This document shows positions 35,898 through 45,341 of a stretch of DNA of 64,000 bases, in pieces; positions within the stretch are counted from its first letter, which is position 1; every line of letters begins with the position of its first letter. Under the pieces are notes generated by a model. The model saw only the letters and a program-made list of their open reading frames with translations, searched no databases and was not told where the DNA came from. Source of the DNA: Lysobacterales bacterium (GTDB taxonomy: Bacteria > Pseudomonadota > Gammaproteobacteria > Xanthomonadales > Rhodanobacteraceae); the NCBI GenBank assembly GCA_017305135.1, contig JAFKNA010000012.1, positions 51,345 to 115,344 of the forward strand, written 5' to 3'. The position numbers and the translations under genes are program-made.

Positions 35898-35948
35898 GGC
35901 CGGCTCCCTTGTTCCCAAGGCGGGCCCTTGCAGGCGCCGCCCATTCGC

Positions 35949-37781
35949 ATGTCCGTCGAAAACCTCCGCAACATCGCCATCGTCGCCCACGTCGACCACG
36001 GCAAGACCACCCTGGTCGACTGCCTGCTGAAGCAGTCCGGGACGCTCGACCAGCGCACCGTGCTGGCCGAGCGGGTGATGGACTCCAACGACCAGGAGAA
36101 GGAGCGGGGCATCACCATCCTGGCCAAGAACACGGCGATCACCTGGCAGGGCAACCGCATCAACATCGTCGACACGCCCGGGCACGCCGACTTCGGCGGC
36201 GAGGTGGAGCGCGTGTTGTCGATGGTCGACTCGGTGCTGCTGCTGGTCGACGCGATGGACGGGCCAATGCCGCAGACGCGCTTCGTGACGCAGAAGGCGT
36301 TCCAGATGGGCTTCAGGCCCATCGTGGTGATCAACAAGGTGGATCGCCCCGGCGCGCGCCCGGACTGGGTGCTCGACCAGACCTTCGATCTCTTCGACCG
36401 CCTCGGCGCGACCAACGAGCAGCTCGATTTCCCGGTGATCTATGCCTCCGGCCTCAATGGCTACGCGGGCCTGGATTCCTCGGTGCGCTCGGGCGACATG
36501 ACGCCGCTGTACGAAGCCATCATGCAGTACGTGCCGGCGCCGCCGGTGGATGCCGAAGGGCCGTTCCAGATGCGCATCAGCCAGCTCGACTATTCGAGCT
36601 ACGTCGGCCTGATCGGTATCGGCCGCATCCAGCGCGGCAAGGTGCACACCAACATGCCGGTCGCGGTGATCGACCGCCACGGCAAGAAGCGCAGCGGCAA
36701 GGTGCTGCAGGTGCTCGGCTTCATGGGCCTGGAGCGGCGCGAGGTGGCCGAGGCGGAGGCCGGCGACATCGTCGCCATCAACGGCATCGAGGGCATCGGC
36801 ATCTCCGACACGATCTGCGCGCAGGAGGCGCCCGAGCAGTTGCCGGTGCTGACCGTGGACGAGCCGACCATCTCGATGACCTTCCAGGTCAACAACTCGC
36901 CCTTCGCCGGCACCAAGGACCACAGCGGCGGCAAGTTCCTAACCAGCCGGCAGCTGCGCGAACGGCTGATGCGCGAGACCCTGCACAACGTGGCGCTGCG
37001 CGTGGAAGACACGGAGGACCCGGACAAGTTCAAGGTGTCCGGGCGCGGCGAGCTGCACCTGTCGGTGCTGATCGAGACCATGCGCCGCGAGGGCTACGAG
37101 CTCGCCGTGTCGCGCCCGGAAGTCATCATCAAGGAAATCGATGGCGTCCTCAGCGAACCGGTCGAGCAGCTCGTCGTCGACGTCGAGGAACAGCACCAGG
37201 GCGGCGTGATGGAGCGCCTGGGCACCCGCAAGGGCCAGCTCACCGGCATGGAGCCGGATGGCAAGGGCCGCGTGCGCCTGGAGTACATGATCCCGGCGCG
37301 CGGGCTGATAGGCTTCCAGAACGAGTTCAAGACGCTGACCTCGGGGTCGGGCCTGCTCTTCCATCTCTTCGACCACTACGGCCCCAAGGCCGAGGGTGCC
37401 ATCGCCAAGCGCCCGAACGGTGTGATGATCTCCAACGGCCAGGGCATGGCGCCCGCCTACGCGCTGGTCGGCCTGCAGGAGCGCGGGCGGCTGCTGGTCG
37501 GCGAGGGCGACGAGATCTACGAGGGCCAGCTGGTCGGCATCCATTCCAAGGACAACGACCTCACCGTCAACGCGCTGCGCGCCAAGCAGCTCACCAACAT
37601 CCGCGCCGCCGGCAAGGACGACAACGTCCAGCTCACCCCGCCGGTGCGCATGTCGCTGGAACAGGCGCTGGAGTTCATCGAGGACGACGAACTGGTCGAG
37701 GTGACGCCCAAGGCCATCCGCCTGCGCAAGAAGCACCTGACCGAGAACGACCGCAAGCGGGCCTCGCGGCAGGCGGCCTGA
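35949..37781 (+). CDS. typA: Ribosome-associated translational GTPase TypA/BipA
   Basis: A 610-aa GTPase. G1 AHVDHGKTT, the ERGITI switch I region, G3 [15 protein letters not shown] and G4 NKVDRP are intact. EF-G-like domains follow, ending with the BipA-specific C-terminal domain ([35 protein letters not shown]). It helps 50S assembly and stress adaptation. ATG 35949 ([16 protein letters not shown]) is chosen over the upstream TTG. Confidence 0.97.
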   Translation: MSVENLRNIAIVAHVDHGKTTLVDCLLKQSGTLDQRTVLAERVMDSNDQEKERGITILAKNTAITWQGNRINIVDTPGHADFGGEVERVLSMVDSVLLLVDAMDGPMPQTRFVTQKAFQMGFRPIVVINKVDRPGARPDWVLDQTFDLFDRLGATNEQLDFPVIYASGLNGYAGLDSSVRSGDMTPLYEAIMQYVPAPPVDAEGPFQMRISQLDYSSYVGLIGIGRIQRGKVHTNMPVAVIDRHGKKRSGKVLQVLGFMGLERREVAEAEAGDIVAINGIEGIGISDTICAQEAPEQLPVLTVDEPTISMTFQVNNSPFAGTKDHSGGKFLTSRQLRERLMRETLHNVALRVEDTEDPDKFKVSGRGELHLSVLIETMRREGYELAVSRPEVIIKEIDGVLSEPVEQLVVDVEEQHQGGVMERLGTRKGQLTGMEPDGKGRVRLEYMIPARGLIGFQNEFKTLTSGSGLLFHLFDHYGPKAEGAIAKRPNGVMISNGQGMAPAYALVGLQERGRLLVGEGDEIYEGQLVGIHSKDNDLTVNALRAKQLTNIRAAGKDDNVQLTPPVRMSLEQALEFIEDDELVEVTPKAIRLRKKHLTENDRKRASRQAA

Positions 37782-38195
37782 GGCTGGACAGGCCCGCGAT
37801 CGTTGCGGGCCATCCGGGGAGCGCTTGTCTGGCGGGGGTGTGCTCCCGGCGCAACGACCTTCGCTTCCGGATCCACGCCTTCCTGCCTGAGGACAGGCGG
37901 GAGACGCGACGCGAACCGCCGGATCAGCCGTTTCCAGTCTCCCGGCAATTCGCGGATCGCACGCAACTCGGCGGCGACGATGCGATCCGAGCAGGCTTAC
38001 GGGAATTCGCATCGCTCCAGGACCGCCGGCGCAGGACCACCGAGCTTCGCCCGCCGGGCCGACTCATCCTGAGTCACGCCCCGCCCTGGATGTCATCCCG
38101 GCGAAAGCCGGGATCCATTTTTGCCCTTCGATCAACATCATGCGGTCGAAAGGGCTCCCGGCCGACGCTGGAACGACGGCTCGGTCGGAAAGTCA
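37782..38195. repeat. Intergenic region with a GTCATCCCGGCGAAAGCCGGG palindrome
   Basis: The 414-bp gap between convergent typA and the regulator gene contains a hairpin at about 38093-38113 (CCCGGCGAAAGCCGGG). I found no gene in it, although GC-driven frames run through. Confidence 0.55.
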
Positions 38196-38603
38196 CTAGT
38201 CGCTCTTGCGGTCGAGGGGAACCGCCGCCAGCGCCGCGATCAGTTCGCGCACGAGCCTGCGCTGCGCGGCCGGCAGCGTGGCGAACTCACGGAAGGCGAT
38301 CGCGTCCTTGCCGTCCATGGCCGCCGGCCAGGCTTGCGCAGGTTCCTTCATTTCCCGTGCGGATGAGGGCGATCCGTCTTCCAGCAGGGCCAGCCGGCTG
38401 ACGCCGAGCAACGTCGCCAGCGCGCGCTGGTTGCGCGCCCTCGGCATGAACGTACCGTTGAGCCAGCCGGAGATGGTCTGCGGCGTCACCGAGGCACCAT
38501 GGCGCGCCAGCAGGCCTGCCAGCTCTCCTGGACTGGCGGGGAGCTTCTTCGCAGCCAGCAGCCTGTTCAGGCGCGCGGCGAACGCGTCTTTCTCGGTCGT
38601 CAT
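38196..38603 (-). CDS. HTH (XRE-like) regulator divergent from the type III R-M operon
   Basis: A 135-aa protein starting MTTEKDAFAARLNRLL. Helix-turn-helix around residues 20-70: GELAGLLARHGASVTPQTISGWLNGTFMPR, with the typical XRE second and third helices. The C-terminal half (FREFATLPAAQRRLVRELIAAL) is helical. It is divergent from mod, and the 94-bp gap has a perfect inverted repeat overlapping the mod -35 box. A role in controlling methylase expression, like controller proteins of R-M systems, is inferred. Confidence 0.75.
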   Translation of the reverse strand: MTTEKDAFAARLNRLLAAKKLPASPGELAGLLARHGASVTPQTISGWLNGTFMPRARNQRALATLLGVSRLALLEDGSPSSAREMKEPAQAWPAAMDGKDAIAFREFATLPAAQRRLVRELIAALAAVPLDRKSD

Positions 38604-38620
38604 GCCGGCACGGTAGGCGG

Positions 38621-38664
38621 ACACCGCGTTGCGGTGTAAAGCTGCACTTTCGTATGATCGAAAG
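38621..38664 (+). promoter_or_regulatory. Promoter of mod with overlapping palindromic operator
   Basis: TTGCGG (38629-38634) and TATGAT (38653-38658) are 18 bp apart upstream of mod. ACACCGC-GTT-GCGGTGT (38621-38637) is a perfect 7-bp inverted repeat covering the -35. CTTTCG-TATGAT-CGAAAG (38647-38664) is a second one centred on the -10. The layout suggests repression by the divergently encoded regulator. Confidence 0.65.
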
Positions 38665-38697
38665 CCTTGCTTTCATCACATGGGTTGGCCGGGGGAC

Positions 38698-40773
38698 ATG
38701 GCGAAGTCGCTGCTGGAGCAGTTGCCGGGGATCGTGGCGGAGGGGAAGCGGCAGGCCGAACGCACCCTCGAAGGGCTGGAGGGCCGCCGCCGGGTCGGGC
38801 TGCAGACGCGCGAGTGGGTGCTGCCCTCGCGTGACGTGGCAGCGAAGGACTGGATTGCCGACCAGTCGCGCCTGGCGCACCTGCGCGAGGGCGGCGCGGA
38901 CGCATGGACCAACCGGCTGATCTACGGCGACAACCTGCTGGCGATGGCGGCGCTGCTGGCCGGGGACGAGCACACACCGAGCCTGCGCGGCAAGGTCGAC
39001 CTGATCTACATCGACCCGCCATTCGACTCCAAGGCCGACTACCGCACCAAGGTCGCCCTGCCCGGCGTCGAGCTGGAACAGCGGCCGACCGTCATCGAGC
39101 AGTTCGCGTATTCGGATACGTGGTCGGACGGGACGGCGTCATATCTCGCCATGATCACGCCGCGATTGGTGTTGATGAGGGAGTTGCTGGCAGATAAGGG
39201 GTCGATCTATGTGCATCTGGATTGGCATGTGGGGCATTACGTGAAGATTGTGCTGGACGAAGTATTCGGAAAGGACAGCTTCCGGAACGAAATCATCTGG
39301 CGTCGCTCCTACAGCCACAACGATGGAAAGAAGTTTGGCGCTATACATGACACGCTTTTCTTCTACACGAAGTCCAACAACTATAGCTTCCAACCTGTAT
39401 TCATACCGAGAAGCGAAGAAGAGACAATTGAAGAATATCCATCCATATGCGAATCGACAGGCAAAAGGTTCAAATCTGTATCGATGAACGCAGCCGGACA
39501 AGGAGATGCCCGTACGTTCGGTCCAAGGGGTCTTCTCTCACCGCCTAAAGGCACTCACTGGCGATGGTCTCAGGAGCGCATAGATGAGGGCTTGCGTATT
39601 GACAAGATTTATTTCACCTCGCCCGGAACTCCACGGTACAAACAATACGCCGATGATATTCAAGGGAAGCAAGTCCAAGACTTGTGGTTTGATTTTATGG
39701 CGATCTCCTCGCGCTCCAACGAGGGAGTTGACTACGCCACCCAGAAACCTGAGAGGCTTCTCGAACGAATAATTAGCGCTTCATCGGAAGAAGGTGAGTT
39801 GGTTCTGGACGGATACGGCGGCTCCGGCACCACCGCCGCCGTCGCCGAAAGGCTCGGCCGTCGCTGGATCACCACCGACATCGGCAAGCCCGCCTGCATG
39901 ATCATGCGCAAGCGCCTGATCGACCAAGGCGCGAAGCCGTTCCTGTACCAGGCGATCGGCGATTACCAGGTCGAGGCGGCGCGATCGACCATGGGCCGCG
40001 CGTTCCGCATCGGCGACCTGTCGCAGATCGTGCTGTCGCTGTACGGCGCGCTGCCCTTGCCGGCGGACGACAACCCGCAGCGCAACCTCGGTTCGGTGGT
40101 CGGCGGCGGCAGCAAGACGCTGGTGGTGGTCGACTCCCCGGCCAAGCTGACCGGCACGGCGACGCTGCGGCGCGCGCTGGCGCAGCGCGACAACCTGCTC
40201 GGCGGCTGGGATCGGGTGGTCGTGCTCGGCTGGAATTTCGAGCCCGGCATCGGCCAGAGCATCGCGGCGCTCAACGACAGGCGCCTGGAAGTGCTGGTGA
40301 TCCCGCCCGACCTGCTCGACCGCCTCAAGAAGAAAGGCGGCATCGAGAAACTGCGCAAGGAGGTGCGCTTCGCCAGCCTGCAATACCTCAGCATCGAGCC
40401 GGTCTCGCGCACGCACAGCGGCGAGGACGAGCGCATCACGGTCGAACTCAGGAACTACGTGCTGCTGTCGCCGGAGGCGATCAACCTCGACGAGGCGAAC
40501 CGCGCCAAGCTGCACAAGGTGATGAACGCCGAGCCGCTGGCGCTGGTCGAGTACTGGGCGGTCGATCCGGATTACGACGGCGAGGTGTTCCGCTCGGTCT
40601 GGCAGGACTATCGCGGCAACACCGCCAACGACGACGACCCGCTGCGCGTCGTCACCCGCGCCGAGCTCGTCGTCCCGCGCCATGCCGGCGAGCGGCGCGT
40701 CTGCGTGCGCGCGGTGGACGTGTTCGGCTACGAGGCGGAAGTGGTGCAGACGGTCGCGGAGCCGGGGGCATGA
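38698..40773 (+). CDS. mod: Type III restriction-modification DNA methyltransferase (Mod), N6-adenine
   Basis: A 691-aa beta-class methyltransferase. The catalytic motif DPPF (residues 106-109, LIYIDPPFD) precedes the SAM motif LDGYGGSGTTAAVAERL near 370, the beta-class order. The target-recognition part lies between them. That part (about 39105-39800) is visibly AT-richer with different codon use (for example TATAGC, AGAAGC, AATTAGC), unlike the GC-rich flanks, pointing to exchange of the specificity domain. The C-terminal 320 residues are specific to a Mod subclass. ATG 38698 is chosen; ATG 38680 is possible. Confidence 0.9.
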   Translation: MAKSLLEQLPGIVAEGKRQAERTLEGLEGRRRVGLQTREWVLPSRDVAAKDWIADQSRLAHLREGGADAWTNRLIYGDNLLAMAALLAGDEHTPSLRGKVDLIYIDPPFDSKADYRTKVALPGVELEQRPTVIEQFAYSDTWSDGTASYLAMITPRLVLMRELLADKGSIYVHLDWHVGHYVKIVLDEVFGKDSFRNEIIWRRSYSHNDGKKFGAIHDTLFFYTKSNNYSFQPVFIPRSEEETIEEYPSICESTGKRFKSVSMNAAGQGDARTFGPRGLLSPPKGTHWRWSQERIDEGLRIDKIYFTSPGTPRYKQYADDIQGKQVQDLWFDFMAISSRSNEGVDYATQKPERLLERIISASSEEGELVLDGYGGSGTTAAVAERLGRRWITTDIGKPACMIMRKRLIDQGAKPFLYQAIGDYQVEAARSTMGRAFRIGDLSQIVLSLYGALPLPADDNPQRNLGSVVGGGSKTLVVVDSPAKLTGTATLRRALAQRDNLLGGWDRVVVLGWNFEPGIGQSIAALNDRRLEVLVIPPDLLDRLKKKGGIEKLRKEVRFASLQYLSIEPVSRTHSGEDERITVELRNYVLLSPEAINLDEANRAKLHKVMNAEPLALVEYWAVDPDYDGEVFRSVWQDYRGNTANDDDPLRVVTRAELVVPRHAGERRVCVRAVDVFGYEAEVVQTVAEPGA

Positions 40774-40787
40774 ACGCGCCGGGTCTC

Positions 40788-41093
40788 TCAGGCCGCCAGC
40801 CGGGGCACCTTGCGCAGCTCGCTTCCGATCTCGCGTTCGGCGATCTTGAGATCGTAGGCATTCTGCAGATTGATCCAGTATTGCGCCGTCTGCCCGAAAG
40901 CACGCGCCAATCGCAGGGCGAGTTCCGCGGTGATCGGACGCGTGCCTCGCACGACATGCGAGATGCGCATGGGCGAAACATCGATGGCGCGTGCCAACGC
41001 CGCCTGGCTGATGCCCATGTCCGCAAGGATCTCGGCCAGATATTCGCCGGGATGGATCGCCGGAAGCCCTTCGATATTGTGAAGAATGGACAC
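40788..41093 (-). CDS. higA: HigA-type antitoxin
   Basis: A 101-aa XRE-family antitoxin: IHPGEYLAEILADMGISQAALARAIDVSP (first helices of the HTH), RISHVVRGTRPITAELALRLARAFGQTAQYWINLQ. The PGEYL...GTRPIT...A.YW.NLQ pattern is diagnostic of HigA/VapI. It follows higB by 15 bp on the opposite strand to the surrounding mod and res genes. HigA usually represses its own operon. Confidence 0.92.
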   Translation of the reverse strand: MSILHNIEGLPAIHPGEYLAEILADMGISQAALARAIDVSPMRISHVVRGTRPITAELALRLARAFGQTAQYWINLQNAYDLKIAEREIGSELRKVPRLAA

Positions 41094-41108
41094 GATGAAA
41101 CTCCTCGT

Positions 41109-41390
41109 TCAGTGGTAGTCGACGATTTCGACACCGTGTGCATCCCCGTCGTCGAAACGGAAGCACAGTCGCCATTGGTCGTTGATGCGGATGCTCCATT
41201 GCCCCTTGCGATCGCCATGCAGGCATTCGAGGCGATTCGAGGACGGAAAACGCAGGTCGTCCAGCGACGTCGCCAGCGCCAGCTGGCCAAGCCGCTGCAT
41301 GGCACGGAACTGGATATTCGCAGGTATGCGTCGCGATCGCCCTTCCCTGGCGAGTCGTTCCGTCTCCTTGTCGGCAAAGCTCCTGATCAT
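41109..41390 (-). CDS. higB: HigB-type mRNA interferase toxin
   Basis: A 93-aa RelE-fold toxin: MIRSFADKETERLAREG, then RRIPANIQFRAMQRLGQLALATSLDDL, LECLHGDRKGQWSIRINDQWRLCFRF. These are the HigB core features, ending in VEIVDYH. The toxin gene comes before the antitoxin gene, the typical higBA order. The pair lies antisense between mod and res. Confidence 0.92.
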   Translation of the reverse strand: MIRSFADKETERLAREGRSRRIPANIQFRAMQRLGQLALATSLDDLRFPSSNRLECLHGDRKGQWSIRINDQWRLCFRFDDGDAHGVEIVDYH

Positions 41391-41398
41391 GGCACGAT

Positions 41399-41417
41399 TA
41401 TAAACAAACGGTTTATA
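41399..41417. promoter_or_regulatory. Inverted repeat between higB and res, candidate HigA operator
   Basis: TATAAAC-AAACG-GTTTATA is a perfect 7-bp inverted repeat in an AT-rich pocket, 9 bp before the higB start and 29 bp before the res start. HigA proteins bind TATA-rich palindromes like this. The site lies where both the higBA promoter and a res promoter would be. Confidence 0.65.
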
Positions 41418-41445
41418 CCTGGCAAGTCGCGCGTGGAGGGATTCC

Positions 41446-44391
41446 ATGTCTGATTCCGGCACCTCCCCGCTGCCCCTGGCCACCGCGCTGACGCGGCGCA
41501 CGCGCGAGCTCTGGGAGGGCATTGAACAAGGCAATGCAACGCTGTACGACCTGGTCACGCCGATGACGGCGGACCTGCTGCACTGGTGGTTCGGCGAGGA
41601 CGCCTGCGCCTCGCGGCGCATGAATTTCCATCCGGGCCAGCGCCAGGCGATCCTCAACGTGATCGTCGCCCACGAGGTGCTCGGCGCCACCGACCTTGCC
41701 GATCTCTATCGCAAGGCCTGCGCCGAGGCGCTGCTCGAAGGCGGCCTGCTGGCGGACCTCGCGCAGGACAAGCACGCGCATCCGAAGTACTGCCTGAAGA
41801 TGGCGACCGGCACCGGCAAGACCTGGGTGCTGCAGGCGCTTCTGGTCTGGCAGGCGCTGAACCGGACGGTGGCGCAGGAGGAAGGCATCGACGATGCGCG
41901 CTTCACGCGCCGCTTCCTGATCGTCGCGCCAGGCCTGATCGTCTACGAGCGCCTGCTCGATGCCTTCCTCGGCAAGGAGCGCGCGGACGGCCATCGCGAT
42001 TTCGCGACTTCCGACATCGCCCTGCAGGCCGAGCTGTTCGTGCCGCCGGCCTGGCGCGAGCGCGTCGAGCAGTTCGTGCGCGCGAACGTCTGCACCAAGG
42101 CCGAGATCGGCCTCAAGGCGACCGGCAACGGCCTGATCGCGATCACCAACTGGCACCTGCTGTCGGAGGCCGGCGACGAGGAAGAGGAGATCGAAGCCGA
42201 GGATCTGGCGGTCGCGCCCGGCATGGTGGCAGAACCATCGACCGTCGCATACCAGGTGCTGCCGCTGACGCCGGGGCGCGCGACCGGCAACAGCCTCGGC
42301 GTGCTCGACCGTCGCTGGGCGCGCGGCAACGTGCTGTCCTACCTGGCCGGGCTTCCAGACCTGCTGGTATTCAACGACGAGGCGCACCACATCCATGACT
42401 TCAGGCGCGAAGGCGAGACGACCGAGGTCGAATGGCAGAAGAGCCTGACGCGCATCGCCGCCGGCAAGGGGCGGCGTTTCGTGCAGGTCGATTTCTCGGC
42501 GACGCCGTACAACCAGGTCGGCAGCGGCAAAAAGCAGCGCAAGGCCTGGTTCGCGCACATCGTGGTCGACTTCGACCTGCGCGAGGCGATGCGACTGGGG
42601 CTGGTGAAGTCGCTGGTGCTGGACAAGCGCAAGGAGCTCGGCGCGCTGCCGCTCGACTTCAAGGCGGAACGCGACGACGACGGCAACGCCGAACTCTCCG
42701 CCGGCCAGCGCGTGATGCTGCGCGCGGGGCTGTCGAAGCTGCGCAAGCTGGAAGCGGATTTCGCGCGGCTCGATGCCGGGCGCCGGCCGAAGATGCTGGT
42801 CATGTGCGAGGACACGAAGATCACGCCACTGGTCGCCGGATTCCTCGCCGGCGAGGGGCTGCACGAGGAGGACGTGCTGACCGTCGATTCCGGCAGGAAG
42901 GCCGAACTCGGCGAGAAGGACTGGGCGCCGTTGCGCCAGCGCCTGTTCGACGTCGACCGCCACGCGCAGCCGCGCGTGATCGTCAGCGTGCTGATGCTGC
43001 GCGAGGGCTTCGACGTCAACAACATCTGCGTGATCGTGCCACTGCGTTCGTCGCAGGCATCGATCCTGCTGGAGCAGACGATCGGCCGCGGCCTGCGCCT
43101 GATGTGGCGCGATCCCGGTCCGATCCAGGACATCAAGCGCGAGAACCGCGAGCGCATCGACCGCGGCGACGAACCGGAGTCGATGATCGACATCCTGTCG
43201 ATCGTCGAGCATCCGGCGTTCCAGGCCTTTTACGACGAGCTGATGCGCGATGGACTCGCCGGCACGATCGGCGACGACGACGCCACCAGCAGCATCGGCG
43301 ACGCGATCACGTCGGACCTGCGCGACGGCTTCGAGCGCTACGACTTCGCGATCCCGTTCGTCGTCAGCGAGGCGGACGAGACGATCGAACGCCTGCCGAT
43401 CGACGTGGCCACGCTGGCGCCGTTTTCCGGCCTGACTCGCAAGGATCTGGCCGGCCTGCTCGGCAAGGGCGATACCTTCACCTCGCAGGACCTGCAGAGC
43501 GCCACGCTGTTCGGCGACTACCGCGTCGACGGCCTGGTCATGAACGTCGGCGGCTACAACGAGTACCTGTCGCGGCTGACCCGGCGCATCGCGCAGGCGC
43601 TGTCGCAGCCGCTGCCGCGTGGCAACCGCGTCAGCGAGCGCATCGCGATGCCCTACCAGCAGGTCGATACCGCCGCGCTGGCCGGCGCGCTCGACGACTA
43701 CGTGCGCGAGCGCCTGTTCGGCGTGGCGTTCGAGCCGTTCGAGGACGAGCAATGGCGCCTGCTGTTGCTGCAGCCGGTGGTCGACCACGTCGTCAAGGTA
43801 TTCGCCCTGGCGTTCTGCAACGCCGAACGGCCGGTGCCGACCGGCGCGACCGAGGTGCGCCATCGCCTGCTGTCGGAAGTGCCGAGCCTGACCGTGCGCG
43901 AGAGCGCGTCGATGGACGTCGCCAAGTGCATCTACCGGCGGCTTGGCTGGCCGGCGCGCAACGGCGGACTGGAACGCGCCTTCATCGAATGGGCGGATGC
44001 CGACGGCGGCGTGGAGGCGTTCTGCAAGCTCAGCGAGACACGCCACGATTTCGTGCGCATGCGCTATGTCAAGGACGACGGCATGCCGGCGTTCTACTTC
44101 CCGGATTTCCTGGTGCGCACCAGCGAAGGCATCTATCTGGTCGAGACCAAGGCCGAGCAGCAGGTGATCCACCCGAACGTGCAGCGCAAGCTGCGCGCCG
44201 CGGCGACCTGGTGCGCGCGCATCAACGGCCTGCCGGGGGAACTCCGCGGCGGGCGGGAATGGCATTACGCACTGGTCGGCGAGTCGGTGTTCTTCGACTG
44301 GCGCGACAAGGGCGCGCGCCTGGCCGACCTGCTTGCGTTCGCGCGCGTGCGCGCCCCGGATGCGGGCGTGCAGGCGCGACTGGAGCTGTAG
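41446..44391 (+). CDS. res: Type III restriction enzyme, Res subunit (helicase-nuclease)
   Basis: A 981-aa ATP-dependent subunit. Helicase motif I MATGTGKTW (about 118-126), motif II FNDEAHH near 310, motif III VDFSATPY near 351, and motif VI QTIGRGLRLMW. The C-terminal endonuclease has PDFLVRTSEGIYLVETKAE (about 885-903), a PD-ExK site. With Mod it would cut DNA carrying two inversely oriented unmethylated sites. All key motifs are intact. The TAG stop lies in a TGTAGGGGCGG repeat. Confidence 0.93.
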   Translation: MSDSGTSPLPLATALTRRTRELWEGIEQGNATLYDLVTPMTADLLHWWFGEDACASRRMNFHPGQRQAILNVIVAHEVLGATDLADLYRKACAEALLEGGLLADLAQDKHAHPKYCLKMATGTGKTWVLQALLVWQALNRTVAQEEGIDDARFTRRFLIVAPGLIVYERLLDAFLGKERADGHRDFATSDIALQAELFVPPAWRERVEQFVRANVCTKAEIGLKATGNGLIAITNWHLLSEAGDEEEEIEAEDLAVAPGMVAEPSTVAYQVLPLTPGRATGNSLGVLDRRWARGNVLSYLAGLPDLLVFNDEAHHIHDFRREGETTEVEWQKSLTRIAAGKGRRFVQVDFSATPYNQVGSGKKQRKAWFAHIVVDFDLREAMRLGLVKSLVLDKRKELGALPLDFKAERDDDGNAELSAGQRVMLRAGLSKLRKLEADFARLDAGRRPKMLVMCEDTKITPLVAGFLAGEGLHEEDVLTVDSGRKAELGEKDWAPLRQRLFDVDRHAQPRVIVSVLMLREGFDVNNICVIVPLRSSQASILLEQTIGRGLRLMWRDPGPIQDIKRENRERIDRGDEPESMIDILSIVEHPAFQAFYDELMRDGLAGTIGDDDATSSIGDAITSDLRDGFERYDFAIPFVVSEADETIERLPIDVATLAPFSGLTRKDLAGLLGKGDTFTSQDLQSATLFGDYRVDGLVMNVGGYNEYLSRLTRRIAQALSQPLPRGNRVSERIAMPYQQVDTAALAGALDDYVRERLFGVAFEPFEDEQWRLLLLQPVVDHVVKVFALAFCNAERPVPTGATEVRHRLLSEVPSLTVRESASMDVAKCIYRRLGWPARNGGLERAFIEWADADGGVEAFCKLSETRHDFVRMRYVKDDGMPAFYFPDFLVRTSEGIYLVETKAEQQVIHPNVQRKLRAAATWCARINGLPGELRGGREWHYALVGESVFFDWRDKGARLADLLAFARVRAPDAGVQARLEL

Positions 44392-44600
44392 GGGCGGCCT
44401 CGCCGCGACGGTGGTTCCCCGCAACAGGCTTCGTCGGGCCTGCGGGCAGGCGACCCCGGGGCCTCGCCTTCGGCAAGTCCGGTCGCGCACAGGGTGCGCT
44501 CCTACAGGCGCTTCGTAGGAGCCTGCGTGCAGGCGACTCGGCGCTGCGGAGGTGCAACGTTCGGGTCGCGACCGAGGTCGCTCCTACAATCGATGACCGG
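44392..44600. repeat. REP-type hairpins between res and sodC
   Basis: GGTCGCGCACAGGGTGCGCTCCTAC, GTAGGAGCCTGCGTGCAGGC and GGTCGCGACCGAGGTCGCTCC are arranged in series. Same family as at 23553, 32650 and 57658. They lie between convergent genes. Confidence 0.75.
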
Positions 44601-44660
44601 GTCGGAACCTGGGCTGCGGCTGGATATCCGCCGCTGCTCCGGGGGCAGCTGGTCGCTGCG

Positions 44661-45185
44661 CTACTTGATCGCGCCGCAGGCCACGCGGGCGCCGCCGCCG
44701 CCGAGGGGCTCGGGTTGGTCGGAATAATTGTCACCGCCGGCGTGGATCATCAGCGCGTGGTTCTTCACGTCGGCGAGCTTCAGGCGCGGCGCCAGCACCG
44801 GCGTATTCGCCCTGCCCTGGTCGTCGACGTAGAGGGCCGGCAGGTCGCCGAGGTGGCCCGTGCCCCAGGGCGTGCCATGCCGGCCGGCCTTGTGGGGATC
44901 GAGATGGCCGCCGGCGGCCATGGCAGCCGCTGCCTTGCCGTCCTTCATCTCCGCGTCGCAGCTTGGATGCTCGTGCACATGGAAGCCGTGCAGGCCCGGG
45001 CTGAGGCCGTGCAGCGAGGGCGTGAACACGGTGCCGTACTTCGATTCGCTGATCACGACGGTCCCGATCGACTCGGCCACGCCATCGGCATTGACCTTGT
45101 GCATCTGCACCGTGGTGTCGGCGTGGACGAACGCGGAAGCGGCAAGCGCGCTGGCTGCGAGCAGGCAGCGGAGGGGAATTCGCAT
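44661..45185 (-). CDS. sodC: Periplasmic Cu/Zn superoxide dismutase
   Basis: A 174-aa protein with a signal peptide ([22 protein letters not shown]). Metal ligands are in [11 protein letters not shown] (two Cu histidines and the first disulfide Cys), [18 protein letters not shown] and [26 protein letters not shown] completes the disulfide. It removes superoxide in the periplasm. Confidence 0.96.
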   Translation of the reverse strand: MRIPLRCLLAASALAASAFVHADTTVQMHKVNADGVAESIGTVVISESKYGTVFTPSLHGLSPGLHGFHVHEHPSCDAEMKDGKAAAAMAAGGHLDPHKAGRHGTPWGTGHLGDLPALYVDDQGRANTPVLAPRLKLADVKNHALMIHAGGDNYSDQPEPLGGGGARVACGAIK

Positions 45186-45341
45186 CGGACTCTCCTTGCT
45201 GGAGGCGGGCGCAGGGATGAGAGCTCACGTCCAGACTCCCGGCGCGGGGCCAATGAGCTTCGCCCGCCGCTCCTCAACTCACCCTGAACGGCGCAGCAGC
45301 GCGGACGCGCCCGCCGCGCGATTTCCTGCGAGTGGCGATGC

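Noticed and set aside
41413-44490. Open reading frame of about 1000 codons antisense to res
   Set aside because: It mirrors the codon pattern of a GC-rich gene; its translation is Arg/His/Gln-rich and the res strand has intact enzyme motifs.
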